Of a DNA stretch of 64,000 bases, positions 1 through 7,660 are shown piece after piece. Each line of letters starts with the position of its first letter. The first letter of the stretch is position 1. The position numbers were made by a program, and so were the translations under genes. This DNA comes from Planctomycetota bacterium (GTDB lineage Bacteria; Planctomycetota; Planctomycetia; Pirellulales; Pirellulaceae), in NCBI GenBank assembly GCA_014381825.1, contig JACNKX010000141.1:28396-92395 (forward strand), given 5' to 3'. The notes under the pieces were generated by a model that was given only the letters and a program-made list of their open reading frames with translations, was not told the origin of the DNA and made no database searches.

Positions 1-613
1 CGAGCTGCTTGCTGACGGGAACAACTCCATCGAGTGAGACGTGGCCAAACGTTGGCTTCAGCCCTGCAACGCCACAGTAGCTTGCCGGACGAATGATCGA
101 GCCGCCGGTTTGTGTGCCGATTGCCGCCATGCACATTTCGAGTGCCACGGCAGCAGCACTTCCGCTGCTCGAACCGCCAGGTGTGTGTTTCAGATTCCAA
201 GGATTGCGAGTTGGCGATGGATCGAAGCAGGCGAATTGAGTCGTGACGGTCTTCCCCAAGATGATTGCACCGGCCGCCCGAAGGTCACGGACAATTGGCG
301 CATCAGCCTCTGCGACGTGCCCCTCACGAAGTGGTGAACCTGCCTTTGTTGGCCACCCAATAACGTCGATGATGTCTTTGATTCCGATTGGAATTCCCGC
401 TAACGGGCCTGGATCGATACCCTCGCTGAGCGTTTCCGCTTGTCGCTTGGCCTCCTCGCGAGCACCCTCGGCATCGACCATCACCCACGCGTGGATACGA
501 TCTTCGTACCGCTCGATCCGCGATAGACAGAACTCGACAAGATCCAGCGGACTGATTTCACCAGCGCGAATCTGCTCTGCGGCTTTCGCAATCGTAGGGA
601 GTGACGATATCAT
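1..613 (-). CDS. Amidase signature family protein, N-terminal part
   Basis: The gene runs off the left edge, so only about 204 N-terminal residues are visible. It reads as an amidase-signature hydrolase, the family of GatA and many amide hydrolases. Visible landmarks are the catalytic lysine in GIPIGIKD (about residue 79), the Gly/Ser-rich stretch PGGSSSGSAAAVA (about 145-157) with the cis-serine, and the nucleophile-serine region TGGSIIRPAS (Ser about 172). Family members usually have about 450-500 residues. The usual Asp of GTDTGGS is Gln here (GTQTGGS), which fits a general amidase better than GatA itself. The start at 613 is an ATG without a clear Shine-Dalgarno; an in-frame TTG lies four codons upstream. 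The substrate cannot be told, and no gatB or gatC is next to it. Confidence 0.88.
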   Translation of the reverse strand, partial: MISSLPTIAKAAEQIRAGEISPLDLVEFCLSRIERYEDRIHAWVMVDAEGAREEAKRQAETLSEGIDPGPLAGIPIGIKDIIDVIGWPTKAGSPLREGHVAEADAPIVRDLRAAGAIILGKTVTTQFACFDPSPTRNPWNLKHTPGGSSSGSAAAVALEMCMAAIGTQTGGSIIRPASYCGVAGLKPTFGHVSLDGVVPVSKQL

Positions 614-659
614 GGAAGTAGCCAACTGATGGAGGAGGTATTGCGATATTCACTCTTTA

Positions 660-876
660 CCGCAACGCGGTTAAATTCCGAAGCCCAGGGTCGCGGCGCT
701 TCGTCGCGCACCCCTGGGATCATTGAACGACAAATCTACATACGCTGAAGGCGTTACACAAATCGTAGGGCTGTGATATTTGTCCAACGCCTTCAGCGTA
801 AGCCATTTGTTGTGTTGCCAACCCAGGGTGCGCGGGAGATCGCGACCCTGGGCTTTGGGATGCAACCGCTTTGCGG
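660..876. repeat. Nested long palindromic element
   Basis: A 217-bp stretch between the amidase and the next gene folds back on itself through successive complementary arms. These are 660-672 with 864-876 (one mismatch in 13), 681-694 with 842-855 (perfect, AAGCCCAGGGTCGC), 707-718 with 822-832, 741-755 with 786-800 (perfect, TACGCTGAAGGCGTT), and a short inner pair 758-763 with 778-783. Open reading frames inside it are by-products of the repeat. Such CCCAGGGT/ACCCTGGG units look like a dispersed non-coding repeat, but only one copy is in the window. It fills the space between divergently transcribed genes. Confidence 0.8.
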
Positions 877-933
877 TAGAGATCTGCGAATTCCCACAGT
901 CATTTAACCGTCAACTCGCGCATGTAGCCCTAG

Positions 934-1437
934 ATGTTAAACCGTTCGGAATTTCAACCTGATCTCGTCGATCCAACCGCGTACATCGCTCGCGGAGCAA
1001 TTGTCCTTGGTGATGTTGTCATCGGCGCTGAATCAAGTATCTGGTTCAACGCGGTCGTTCGCGGCGATACGGAGGCAATTCGGATCGGCAACCAAACCAA
1101 TGTGCAGGATTTGTGCGTGCTGCACTCAGATCGAGGCTTTCCATGTGTTCTTGGAGACCGCGTCACCGTCGGACACGCAGCGATCGTTCACGGTGCGACC
1201 GTTGACGATGACTGTATGATTGGGATGCGAGCTGTTGTGATGAACGGAGCAAAAATTGGCAAAGGAAGTCTGGTCGCGGTCGGAGCCGTTGTGACGGAAG
1301 GAACTATTGTGCCTCCCGGTTCGGTGGTGATGGGCGTGCCAGGAAAGATCCAACGCGAAGTTACCGAAACGGATCTCGCACGGATTACTCACGCTGCATT
1401 GCACTATGTTGAACAGGCGAAGAAGTTTCACGAGTAG
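934..1437 (+). CDS. Gamma-carbonic-anhydrase-like hexapeptide-repeat protein
   Basis: This 167-residue protein has the repeating [LIV]-G-x4 turns of a left-handed parallel beta-helix and a short C-terminal helix, the layout of the YrdA/CaiE/gamma-carbonic anhydrase group. Three histidines in VLHSD and VGHAAIVHG (about residues 67, 81 and 86) match the metal ligands between subunits of the trimer. Length and motifs are complete. Many family members have no proven carbonic anhydrase activity, so the reaction is uncertain; a cytoplasmic trimeric metalloenzyme is the safe statement. The next gene starts 11 bases downstream on the same strand, so the two are probably cotranscribed. Confidence 0.9.
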   Translation: MLNRSEFQPDLVDPTAYIARGAIVLGDVVIGAESSIWFNAVVRGDTEAIRIGNQTNVQDLCVLHSDRGFPCVLGDRVTVGHAAIVHGATVDDDCMIGMRAVVMNGAKIGKGSLVAVGAVVTEGTIVPPGSVVMGVPGKIQREVTETDLARITHAALHYVEQAKKFHE

Positions 1438-1448
1438 GAAGAGGATTT

Positions 1449-3299
1449 ATGTCAGATACAGCCACCCTGACGGACGGAGCCGCGGCACCCGCTGCTGCAC
1501 GTCGCGCGACAGACCAATCGCTGATCAAATCGCTTTCGCCTCGCGTCGGGCAAGCGGTCGAGGTCGGTGCGATCACGGCCTTTGTCGGACCGAACAATTC
1601 AGGCAAGACCGAGACACTGCGAGATATCTTGCGATTGGCGGCGAACTTCGATCCGCTTGCAGTCGATCGTTCAAGCGAAGAAGGGCCGCAGCCAATTGTC
1701 TTGAGCGACTTGAATTTTGTGCCAAAGCTCTCCATGGAGCGCATGACGCATGGACTGACCGTTATCGATTCGGACTCTTCGGAAGGGATGATCGTCCAAG
1801 GCATTGGGCCTGACTTGAAGTCGCCTCGGCAGCGTGCAATAGGCCGCGAGCTGCAGAATATTTTGTACCGCCCGATCATGAATGCGAAATCTGTCTGGAT
1901 GAGTTCGCTTGGTGATCTGATGCCGCTGCGTGTTTCTTATGTGGGGCCTGATGATCGAAAGCGGCTGGTCGCGACGACCCTTGCCGCAAGTCCGCTTCAG
2001 GGTCCCGAAAACTTGCTCCAGATGCTCCACTATGCCGATGCAAACCTTCATCAAGCACTTGCCGACGCGTTTGCGGCGGCGTTCGACGGAATTCGAGTCA
2101 AGCTGGATACGAGCGAGCAAATCAACTTGACCTTGCGAGTCGCGAACGACTTTCCCGCCGACTTGCCGGATCCATTGGAGAACGTTCGCCAGTACCAGAA
2201 GCTGCGCAGTATCGACGAAGAAGGCGATGCCTACCAGAGCTTCGCGGCGATTCTCCTAACGATGCTCCTAGGGCAGGGGCGCGTAATCCTAATCGACCAG
2301 CCAGAGGCGTTCTTGCAGCCGACGCAGGCGAGGTTCCTGGGCCGATGGATCGCCGCGAATGCTTCGCGTCTTGCCTGCCAAGTGTTCGTAGCAACTCGCG
2401 ATGTGGCGTTCTTAGAGGGACTTTCTGAAGGCCCCTCCGAGCTGACCGTTCTTCGGACGGAACGCCAGGAAGACATGACGTCGTTCCGTTCGATTCCGCA
2501 CGACGCGACACGCGCTCTCGCTCGCTTTCCCCTCTTCGCGACGCAAGACGCGTTCCGTTTGCTCTTTTGCGAAGGCGTCGTCATCGCCGCGGAGGCAGAT
2601 GACAAGATCGTCTTCGAAACGGTAGCGAACCGCCTGCCGTCGTCGAGGAGCATTGGATTCGTGCATGCCGTTGGCGCAAGGAATGTAGCTCTCGTGACTA
2701 AAACACTACGGCAATGCGGATTGCAGGTTTGCTCCGTCGTCGATCTTGACGTGTTTCAGACCGAGAAGGATCTGGGGGACTTGGTCGAGGCCGCAAGCGG
2801 CTCGCCACTCCCGCAACCTTGGCTCGCGACTAGAGAGCGACTTGCGAAGCACGTTGAAGGTTGGTTCGATGAGGCGTCGATCGCTGCCAGCGCAAATGAA
2901 GTGGAGAACTTTCTTGACCAGATCAAGAACGAAGACGCTCCGAACTCTTCGTCTGCGGCAACTGAAAGCCAAACTGCGACTGTCGCCGATAGTTCAAAGA
3001 ATTGGGCCAAGTTGCGGGACGAACGACTTGAATGGTTGCCGCGCGAGCTACGCGTATGGGTCGAAGAATTGGTCGAAGACCTGAAGCGGCAGGGGATCTT
3101 TGTGTCGCCTAAGGGCCGACTTGAACGGTGGATCGAGACCGGAAGTGACGACCGAAGTATCTGGATGAACCAAACAATGCAGCTACTGCATCAAGGGCAA
3201 TGTCCACCCGAGTTGCAGGCGTTCGTAGCTGATTTGCTCGCGTACTTGACTTCAGCCCGGAGTCCCACGCGTTCCGCACGCACTGGACACCGCACATGA
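1449..3299 (+). CDS. OLD-like ATPase with C-terminal TOPRIM-type region
   Basis: This is a 616-residue protein. The N-terminal half is an ABC/AAA-type ATPase with Walker A GPNNSGKT (about residues 47-54) and a Walker B-like segment VILIDQPEAFLQP (about 278-290). After it comes a region with an acidic EG motif (LLFCEGVV, about 373) and a DxD motif (VVDLD, about 434), the spacing expected of a TOPRIM nuclease domain. Near the C-terminus, GIFVSPKGRLERW resembles the conserved tail of OLD-family proteins. OLD proteins are ATP-dependent nucleases, several of them phage-defence effectors. The Walker B glutamate is Gln here (IDQPE), so ATP hydrolysis may be slow or altered. There is no GajB-type helicase or reverse transcriptase beside it, so it appears to stand alone. 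Its last 48 bases overlap the convergent PSP1-like gene. Confidence 0.72.
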   Translation: MSDTATLTDGAAAPAAARRATDQSLIKSLSPRVGQAVEVGAITAFVGPNNSGKTETLRDILRLAANFDPLAVDRSSEEGPQPIVLSDLNFVPKLSMERMTHGLTVIDSDSSEGMIVQGIGPDLKSPRQRAIGRELQNILYRPIMNAKSVWMSSLGDLMPLRVSYVGPDDRKRLVATTLAASPLQGPENLLQMLHYADANLHQALADAFAAAFDGIRVKLDTSEQINLTLRVANDFPADLPDPLENVRQYQKLRSIDEEGDAYQSFAAILLTMLLGQGRVILIDQPEAFLQPTQARFLGRWIAANASRLACQVFVATRDVAFLEGLSEGPSELTVLRTERQEDMTSFRSIPHDATRALARFPLFATQDAFRLLFCEGVVIAAEADDKIVFETVANRLPSSRSIGFVHAVGARNVALVTKTLRQCGLQVCSVVDLDVFQTEKDLGDLVEAASGSPLPQPWLATRERLAKHVEGWFDEASIAASANEVENFLDQIKNEDAPNSSSAATESQTATVADSSKNWAKLRDERLEWLPRELRVWVEELVEDLKRQGIFVSPKGRLERWIETGSDDRSIWMNQTMQLLHQGQCPPELQAFVADLLAYLTSARSPTRSARTGHRT

Positions 3300-3863
3300 G
3301 GCACAACTGCCTGTCGAACAACCTTGGCCCATCGCCTCTTCTGTCCCACATCCGGGACCGCAGCCTTCAGTGAGTGTTTCAGCGAATTTGTGAAACTGGA
3401 CGGTCGTTTCATACGCCGCGGTAAGCTCGCTCGTCAGCGCTTCGACTTCTGGGCCAACGTCACCTAGAAAGTAAAAGTACAGTGACTGCCCATCGAATAA
3501 GTGCTCGACATCCATAAGAACAGCCGGCAAATCGCGTTCTGCCAGCAACTCATTGCATGCCCGGAAAGCCTCATCGCGATTCCGCTCGATCCGCGTGAGC
3601 AGCAAGTCGTCTTCGACCGTCAGTCGCCGGACAAGCGTTCCGGCCGCGTCAGGATTGCCTAACTCGCTCGACGACAAGACTTCGCCAACTTCTAGCCCAC
3701 GAGTTGTCCGGCAAATGACTCTCGCGTGCCGCGGGTAGAGGACCCCATCGACGGAATCGAAGCGACCGACATGTCCAATGACACCGATTCGCACGAGATG
3801 ACGAGCTGCAACCAACGAAAACCTCGATTCAGCGGGCTCGATTAAAGAGCCTCTAGCGGGCAT
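3252..3863 (-). CDS. PSP1-domain protein with cysteine-rich tail
   Basis: The protein (203 residues from ATG 3863) matches the PSP1 C-terminal domain seen in Bacillus YaaT and relatives. Landmarks are LVRRLTVEDDLLLTRIERN, DEAFRACNELL, LPAVLMDVEHLFDG and the hallmark SLYFYFLGD. In Bacillus the family acts with the RicA/RicF complex in RNA processing and phosphorelay control; whether that holds here is unknown. The last about 40 residues are rich in Cys, Gly and Ser, with at least eight cysteines in CGPGC, GCSTGSCASC and SACG. They could bind a metal or an Fe-S cluster, as the Ric complex does. The start is not certain: an upstream TTG at 3878 and a TTG at 3815 preceded by GAGG are alternatives. 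The 3' end overlaps the convergent ATPase gene by 48 bases. Confidence 0.78.
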   Translation of the reverse strand: MPARGSLIEPAESRFSLVAARHLVRIGVIGHVGRFDSVDGVLYPRHARVICRTTRGLEVGEVLSSSELGNPDAAGTLVRRLTVEDDLLLTRIERNRDEAFRACNELLAERDLPAVLMDVEHLFDGQSLYFYFLGDVGPEVEALTSELTAAYETTVQFHKFAETLTEGCGPGCGTEEAMGQGCSTGSCASCAVSSACGTRGTPG

Positions 3864-3991
3864 CGACGAATATATCAAACGAATGTTATCATTCTGGGCT
3901 AAGTTCTTCGCCTCGCCAACCCGTCTGACGGCAGATCAGCCAGGGGAGGGCAGGGCGGTTCCCATAATCCCATCGATCACCGAGTTTCACC

Positions 3992-5020
3992 ATGAGTCAA
4001 GCATCTACCGCCGTCCCCAGCACAATTGGCTCTGACTGGAGTGAGCTTGCGCAGCGTGTTCTCGATCGCCACGATCTCACCGAGGCGGAAGCCCTGAGCA
4101 TCGTTCGCGCCCCCGACGAGCAGCTTCTCGACGTGTTATCAGCGGCGTACAAAATCCGCCACAAACATTTTGGCAATTCGGTCCAGCTCTATTACTTGAT
4201 GAACGCCAAGAGCGGATTGTGCCCTGAGGATTGCAGTTACTGTTCGCAATCCAAGGTCTCTGACGCGGAGATTCCGAAATACAATTTTTTGAGCCGCGAT
4301 AAGATTATGGAAGGCGCTCGGCTTGCTCACGAGCGAAACTCCAAGACCTATTGTATGGTCATTTCCGCGCGTGGCCCCAGCGATCGCGAGATCGCGGCTG
4401 TTGAGGAGTTAGTTCCGGAAATCAAGGAAAAGTACGACTTGAAGATCTGTGCGTGCCTCGGGTTGTTAGACCAGGATCAGGCCGATCGCCTGAAGGCGTG
4501 TGGCGTTGATCGAGTCAACCATAACGTCAACACCAGTCCGGAACACTACGCAGAGATATGCTCGACCCACACCTATCAAGATCGCATCGACACCTTGAAC
4601 GCCGCGCGAAACGCTGGTATCGAACTCTGTTCCGGTGGCATCATCGGTATGGGCGAGCAGGACATCGACGTTGTACGGATGGCTTTACAGCTGCGAGACG
4701 TCGGCGTCGAATCGATCCCCCTCAACTTCCTCATCCCGATCGAAGGCACTCCACTTGAGGCCAATCAAGATTTGAATCCTCGATATTGCTTAAAGACGTT
4801 AGCGATGTTCCGGTTTGTAAATCCAAGTCGCGAGTTGCGTATTGCTGGAGGACGTGAGATCCACTTGGGTAGCATGCAATGTCTTGGCCTGTATGCCGCG
4901 AACTCAGTTTTCGTTGGCGACTATCTTACGACCGAAGGCCAAGCTGCGGAAGCGGACTACAAGATGATCGAAGAGATGGGCTTTGTCGTGACAAAGAATG
5001 AGGAGTGTGTTATTAGCTAG
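3992..5020 (+). CDS. bioB: Biotin synthase BioB
   Basis: This 342-residue radical SAM enzyme inserts sulfur into dethiobiotin, the last step of biotin synthesis. The radical SAM cluster motif is in GLCPEDCSYCSQS (about residues 70-82). Further BioB landmarks are YCMVISARGPS, the Cys-containing KICACLGLL, VNHNVNTSPEHY, CSGGIIGMGE and the C-terminal GGREIHLGSMQ. Arginine of AGGRE matches the ligand of the second Fe-S cluster. No other bio gene is in the window, so the pathway is scattered. It is divergent from the PSP1-like gene, and the roughly 130-bp space between them must hold both promoters. Confidence 0.97.
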   Translation: MSQASTAVPSTIGSDWSELAQRVLDRHDLTEAEALSIVRAPDEQLLDVLSAAYKIRHKHFGNSVQLYYLMNAKSGLCPEDCSYCSQSKVSDAEIPKYNFLSRDKIMEGARLAHERNSKTYCMVISARGPSDREIAAVEELVPEIKEKYDLKICACLGLLDQDQADRLKACGVDRVNHNVNTSPEHYAEICSTHTYQDRIDTLNAARNAGIELCSGGIIGMGEQDIDVVRMALQLRDVGVESIPLNFLIPIEGTPLEANQDLNPRYCLKTLAMFRFVNPSRELRIAGGREIHLGSMQCLGLYAANSVFVGDYLTTEGQAAEADYKMIEEMGFVVTKNEECVIS

Positions 5021-5051
5021 GCGGTCGTGATGCGAGCGAAAGGCTTGGAAG

Positions 5052-5210
5052 TTGATTGGAGTTTTTGGGATACTCGCAATCGTGTTTATGGTGACAGTCT
5101 GGGTGGGTGTCTTGATCGACCGCGAGCAACGACGCGATCAAGCCAGACGAATGGAGCGTTGGAAACGACGTCGCGGGAACGCCAGAGAATTTGACGAGCA
5201 TCCGGACTAG
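5052..5210 (+). CDS. Small single-span membrane protein (predicted)
   Basis: A 52-codon frame starts with TTG 32 bases after the bioB stop; AAAGG at 5039-5043 makes a plausible ribosome binding site eight bases upstream. The product starts with a hydrophobic helix of about 22 residues (LIGVFGILAIVFMVTVWVGV) and continues with a strongly charged Arg-rich tail containing RREQ-like and WKRRR patches before ending in DEHPD. This is the layout of a small inner-membrane protein with a cytoplasmic basic tail. I do not recognise a family. The short length and the TTG start leave real doubt; the clear amphipathic logic and SD spacing speak for it. Confidence 0.45.
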   Translation: MIGVFGILAIVFMVTVWVGVLIDREQRRDQARRMERWKRRRGNAREFDEHPD

Positions 5211-5351
5211 GCCACGCGTCTCGTGACACGTGGAACAGGACATCCGAGTCTTATCGCCTTAATATCACAAAACGTGACATCAAAAGCTTGCGCAAGTATC
5301 CAGGAGCAGATCGATTTCGGCGGGGTGCGTACCGGAAGGTGCGACTCAATA

Positions 5352-5383
5352 GGAAAAGCCCTCGCGACCATTGTCGCGAGGGC
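5352..5383 (-). terminator. Rho-independent terminator of the propeller/peroxidase operon
   Basis: A perfect 11-bp stem GCCCTCGCGAC (5358-5368) with GTCGCGAGGGC (5373-5383) closes on a 4-base loop. On the minus strand it is followed by TTTTCC (plus strand 5352-5357). It lies 34 bases beyond the stop of the minus-strand gene at 5417, the right place to end that operon. On the plus strand a weaker T-rich stretch follows, so it may also stop readthrough from bioB. Confidence 0.8.
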
Positions 5384-5416
5384 CTCATTTGTTACGCCGT
5401 ATTGCAATACAAGGGA

Positions 5417-6418
5417 TTACAGCCCTGGTGCAACCTTCAACAGCTTTCCGCCTTTCGCATCACCTTCACCCGTTCCGATGACAGTGATATATAGCGAGCC
5501 ATCATCGCCGAAGGCCAACGCGGTTGGCTTGTCGAGCGTTTCGACTTTCTTCGCTTCGATGCTTTGCTTTCCGTCGGCTTCTTTCGAGATCAACTGATAC
5601 AAGCCGCCTTCTTTTGTGTTGGTCCACATGAAGTCGGTCGCATAGAGCTGGCCTTTGGGGCTGTAAGCCAAAGCCGTAATGTCACTCAATCCAGTTTCGA
5701 GATTCAACAGCATCTTGCTGTTCTTGGCGTTGTAGAACGTTAGCAGGCCATCACCAGGAACGGTGATCTCGCCCATCTGCCCGATTACCAACTCGCCACG
5801 CGGGCTGATCGCGACGGCGACAGGCGCGTCGACTTCTGTGGCTTCTTTGGTTGCGACTGCACGTTTGATTTTGCTGAGCTTTCCATCGTTGATCCGGGCG
5901 CGTGATACCCAACCTTTGGTATCGTCACCGTTACAGGTGACAAAGACGAACTTGCCGTTTGTCGCTACGCCGTAGAAGTTTCCCTCGCCTTTAATCTCGT
6001 CAGTGGCAACGAGCTTCGAGCTTCCTTCCATCTGGTCGGCTTTAATCGCGGGTTGGCCTGCTTCCGGAATCTTGTACACGCGAAGCAACTCTTCCCCGTC
6101 CTTGTAACCACCGCCGCCGACGACGAGCGTGTTCTTATCCAAAAAGACAAGACCTAATGGGCCGATGTTGTACATCGGGCCTTTGCCGTATACGTCGACG
6201 GGGAAATCAGTGATGACGTCTTGGGCTTTACCATCGACAACGCGGATCACTCGCGAGGCACCGCTGTCCGACACGAAGACATGCCCTGTGTCTGGTTGAA
6301 TCGCAACGCCCGCTGGGTTGTCGAGGCCATCAACGACGGTCGATACGTGATGATCGGCCCAAGCCGGAGCGAGGGCGAACGTGAGCAAAGCGATGATGCT
6401 CAAGATGCTAGTTCTCAT
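5417..6418 (-). CDS. Exported beta-propeller protein (NHL/SMP-30-like)
   Basis: This 333-residue protein begins with a signal peptide (RTSILSIIALLTFALAPAWA). The rest is a run of beta-propeller blades with recurring motifs such as NPAGVAIQPDTGHVFVSDSG, PVAVAISPRGELVIGQ, ITALAYSPKGQLYATDF and PTALAFGDDGSLYIT. This is the pattern of NHL and SMP-30-like propellers in the periplasm. No catalytic residues can be assigned with confidence. It is 51 bases downstream of a di-haem cytochrome c peroxidase gene on the same strand and ahead of a strong terminator, so the two probably form an operon and may act together in periplasmic redox or binding. The function is otherwise unknown. Confidence 0.8.
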   Translation of the reverse strand: MRTSILSIIALLTFALAPAWADHHVSTVVDGLDNPAGVAIQPDTGHVFVSDSGASRVIRVVDGKAQDVITDFPVDVYGKGPMYNIGPLGLVFLDKNTLVVGGGGYKDGEELLRVYKIPEAGQPAIKADQMEGSSKLVATDEIKGEGNFYGVATNGKFVFVTCNGDDTKGWVSRARINDGKLSKIKRAVATKEATEVDAPVAVAISPRGELVIGQMGEITVPGDGLLTFYNAKNSKMLLNLETGLSDITALAYSPKGQLYATDFMWTNTKEGGLYQLISKEADGKQSIEAKKVETLDKPTALAFGDDGSLYITVIGTGEGDAKGGKLLKVAPGL

Positions 6419-6469
6419 GAATCGTGTCTCCTTCGGAGTGAAGTGGGGTTCGGTGTTCTAAATCGAATG

Positions 6470-7471
6470 CTATTTGGGTAAAGCCGGTGGCTTGAAATCT
6501 GGGTAGTCTTCGCTACTTAGTCCCTCTTTTAGGAAGGTGATTAAGTCGGCCTTTTGTGCAACTGTTAGCTTTAAGGGAAACAACTCTTCGTCGAGTTGTG
6601 GATTAGCGATGCCGCCCTTGTTGTAGAAGTCAACGACATCTTCTAATGTCCCCAAACTGCCGTCGTGCATATAGGGAGCCGTACGGTCGATCTCACGAAG
6701 GGTCGCCGTCTTGAATGATCCGCGATCTCCGAGCATGTCCGTTTCATTGAATCGTCCCACATCTGGAGGATCGTTATCCATGCCGACTCCAATGTTGTGA
6801 AACGCGAAGTCACTAAAATTGGGGCCCGCGTGACACGCAGAACAATTTGCTTTACCGAAAAACAGTTTGCGACCGCGCTCCGCTGCGTCGGATAACGCCG
6901 ACTTGTCGCCGGCTTTGAATTTGTCATAGGGTGCGTTGCCGGAGAGAATCGTGCGTTCAAAAGATGCGATCGCTCGGGCAATGCCAGGGGAGGTGACATC
7001 GGTCCCGAAGACATCTTGAAACTGCTTGCGATAACCTTCGATCTTATTCAGTTTCGCAACACACTCCTCAAGCGTAAGATCCATCTCAACTGAACTTTGG
7101 ATTGGCCCGAGAGCTTGCCCCTCCAGCATGAGAGCACGACCGTCCCAGAATTGAAAGTAAGAGTACCCAGCGTTAATGATGGTTGGCGCACTCCGGCCCG
7201 TGCGCTGTCCGCGAACACCCGTCGCGAAATCGTCGCCGTTCGACCAACCCTTTGAGGGCTCGTGACAACTCGAGCAACTCACGGTATCGTCGCGCGAGAG
7301 GCGAGGATCGAAAAACAACTGTTTGCCAAGCTTGATCTTCGCTTCGGTCAATTCGTTGCCTTTGGGAATTCGCATCGGCTTTAAGCCAAGCGGGTATTGC
7401 AACTCATAATCGTCCGCAGTCACAGTAGCAACACAGCTTATCGCGAACAGCAACAAGGTTAAAAAACGCAT
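6470..7471 (-). CDS. Di-haem cytochrome c peroxidase family protein
   Basis: This exported 333-residue protein has a signal peptide (RFLTLLLFAISCVATVTA) and two covalent haem c sites, CSSCH (about residue 70) and CSACH (about residue 212). Other family landmarks are DPRLSRDDTVSCSSCH, SAPTIINAGY, QFWDGRA, LEGQALGPI and FKTATLREIDRTAPYMHDG with the distal methionine. This matches the bacterial CcpA/MauG group, which reduces hydrogen peroxide or oxidises a protein partner in the periplasm. It is the first gene of a two-gene operon with the propeller protein. A perfect 9-bp dyad lies about 130 bases upstream. Which of the two reactions applies cannot be told. Confidence 0.93.
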   Translation of the reverse strand: MRFLTLLLFAISCVATVTADDYELQYPLGLKPMRIPKGNELTEAKIKLGKQLFFDPRLSRDDTVSCSSCHEPSKGWSNGDDFATGVRGQRTGRSAPTIINAGYSYFQFWDGRALMLEGQALGPIQSSVEMDLTLEECVAKLNKIEGYRKQFQDVFGTDVTSPGIARAIASFERTILSGNAPYDKFKAGDKSALSDAAERGRKLFFGKANCSACHAGPNFSDFAFHNIGVGMDNDPPDVGRFNETDMLGDRGSFKTATLREIDRTAPYMHDGSLGTLEDVVDFYNKGGIANPQLDEELFPLKLTVAQKADLITFLKEGLSSEDYPDFKPPALPK

Positions 7472-7599
7472 GGGAGTGGCTCCGTCGTCGAGTCAGGAGG
7501 GCTATCGGGCAGCAGCGGCGTTGCCGCAAATCGGGCTCGTCATTGTCGCGTACCCAATTCGCGCTGGCAAGATGGGGAAACACGCAATCGCCAGCCAGC

Positions 7600-7625
7600 T
7601 GATGTAACGCGAATGTGTTACATCA
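7600..7625. promoter_or_regulatory. Candidate operator dyad upstream of the peroxidase operon
   Basis: TGATGTAAC (7600-7608) and GTTACATCA (7617-7625) form a perfect 9-bp inverted repeat around an 8-base spacer. The site lies between the stop of the FAD oxidoreductase gene and the start of the peroxidase gene (7471), both on the minus strand. No T-run follows, so a terminator is less likely than a transcription factor site. No regulator gene is nearby. Confidence 0.4.
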
Positions 7626-7660
7626 CTCGAATGATTCATTCCGATGAAGGCGTATTGCCG

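Noticed and set aside
780..962. Short frames within 671-962
   Set aside because: They run through the arms of the nested palindrome and are explained by the repeat.
1449..3863. A two-gene defence island of the ATPase and the PSP1-like protein
   Set aside because: The genes are convergent and overlap only at their ends; PSP1 proteins are housekeeping-like, so joint function is not supported.
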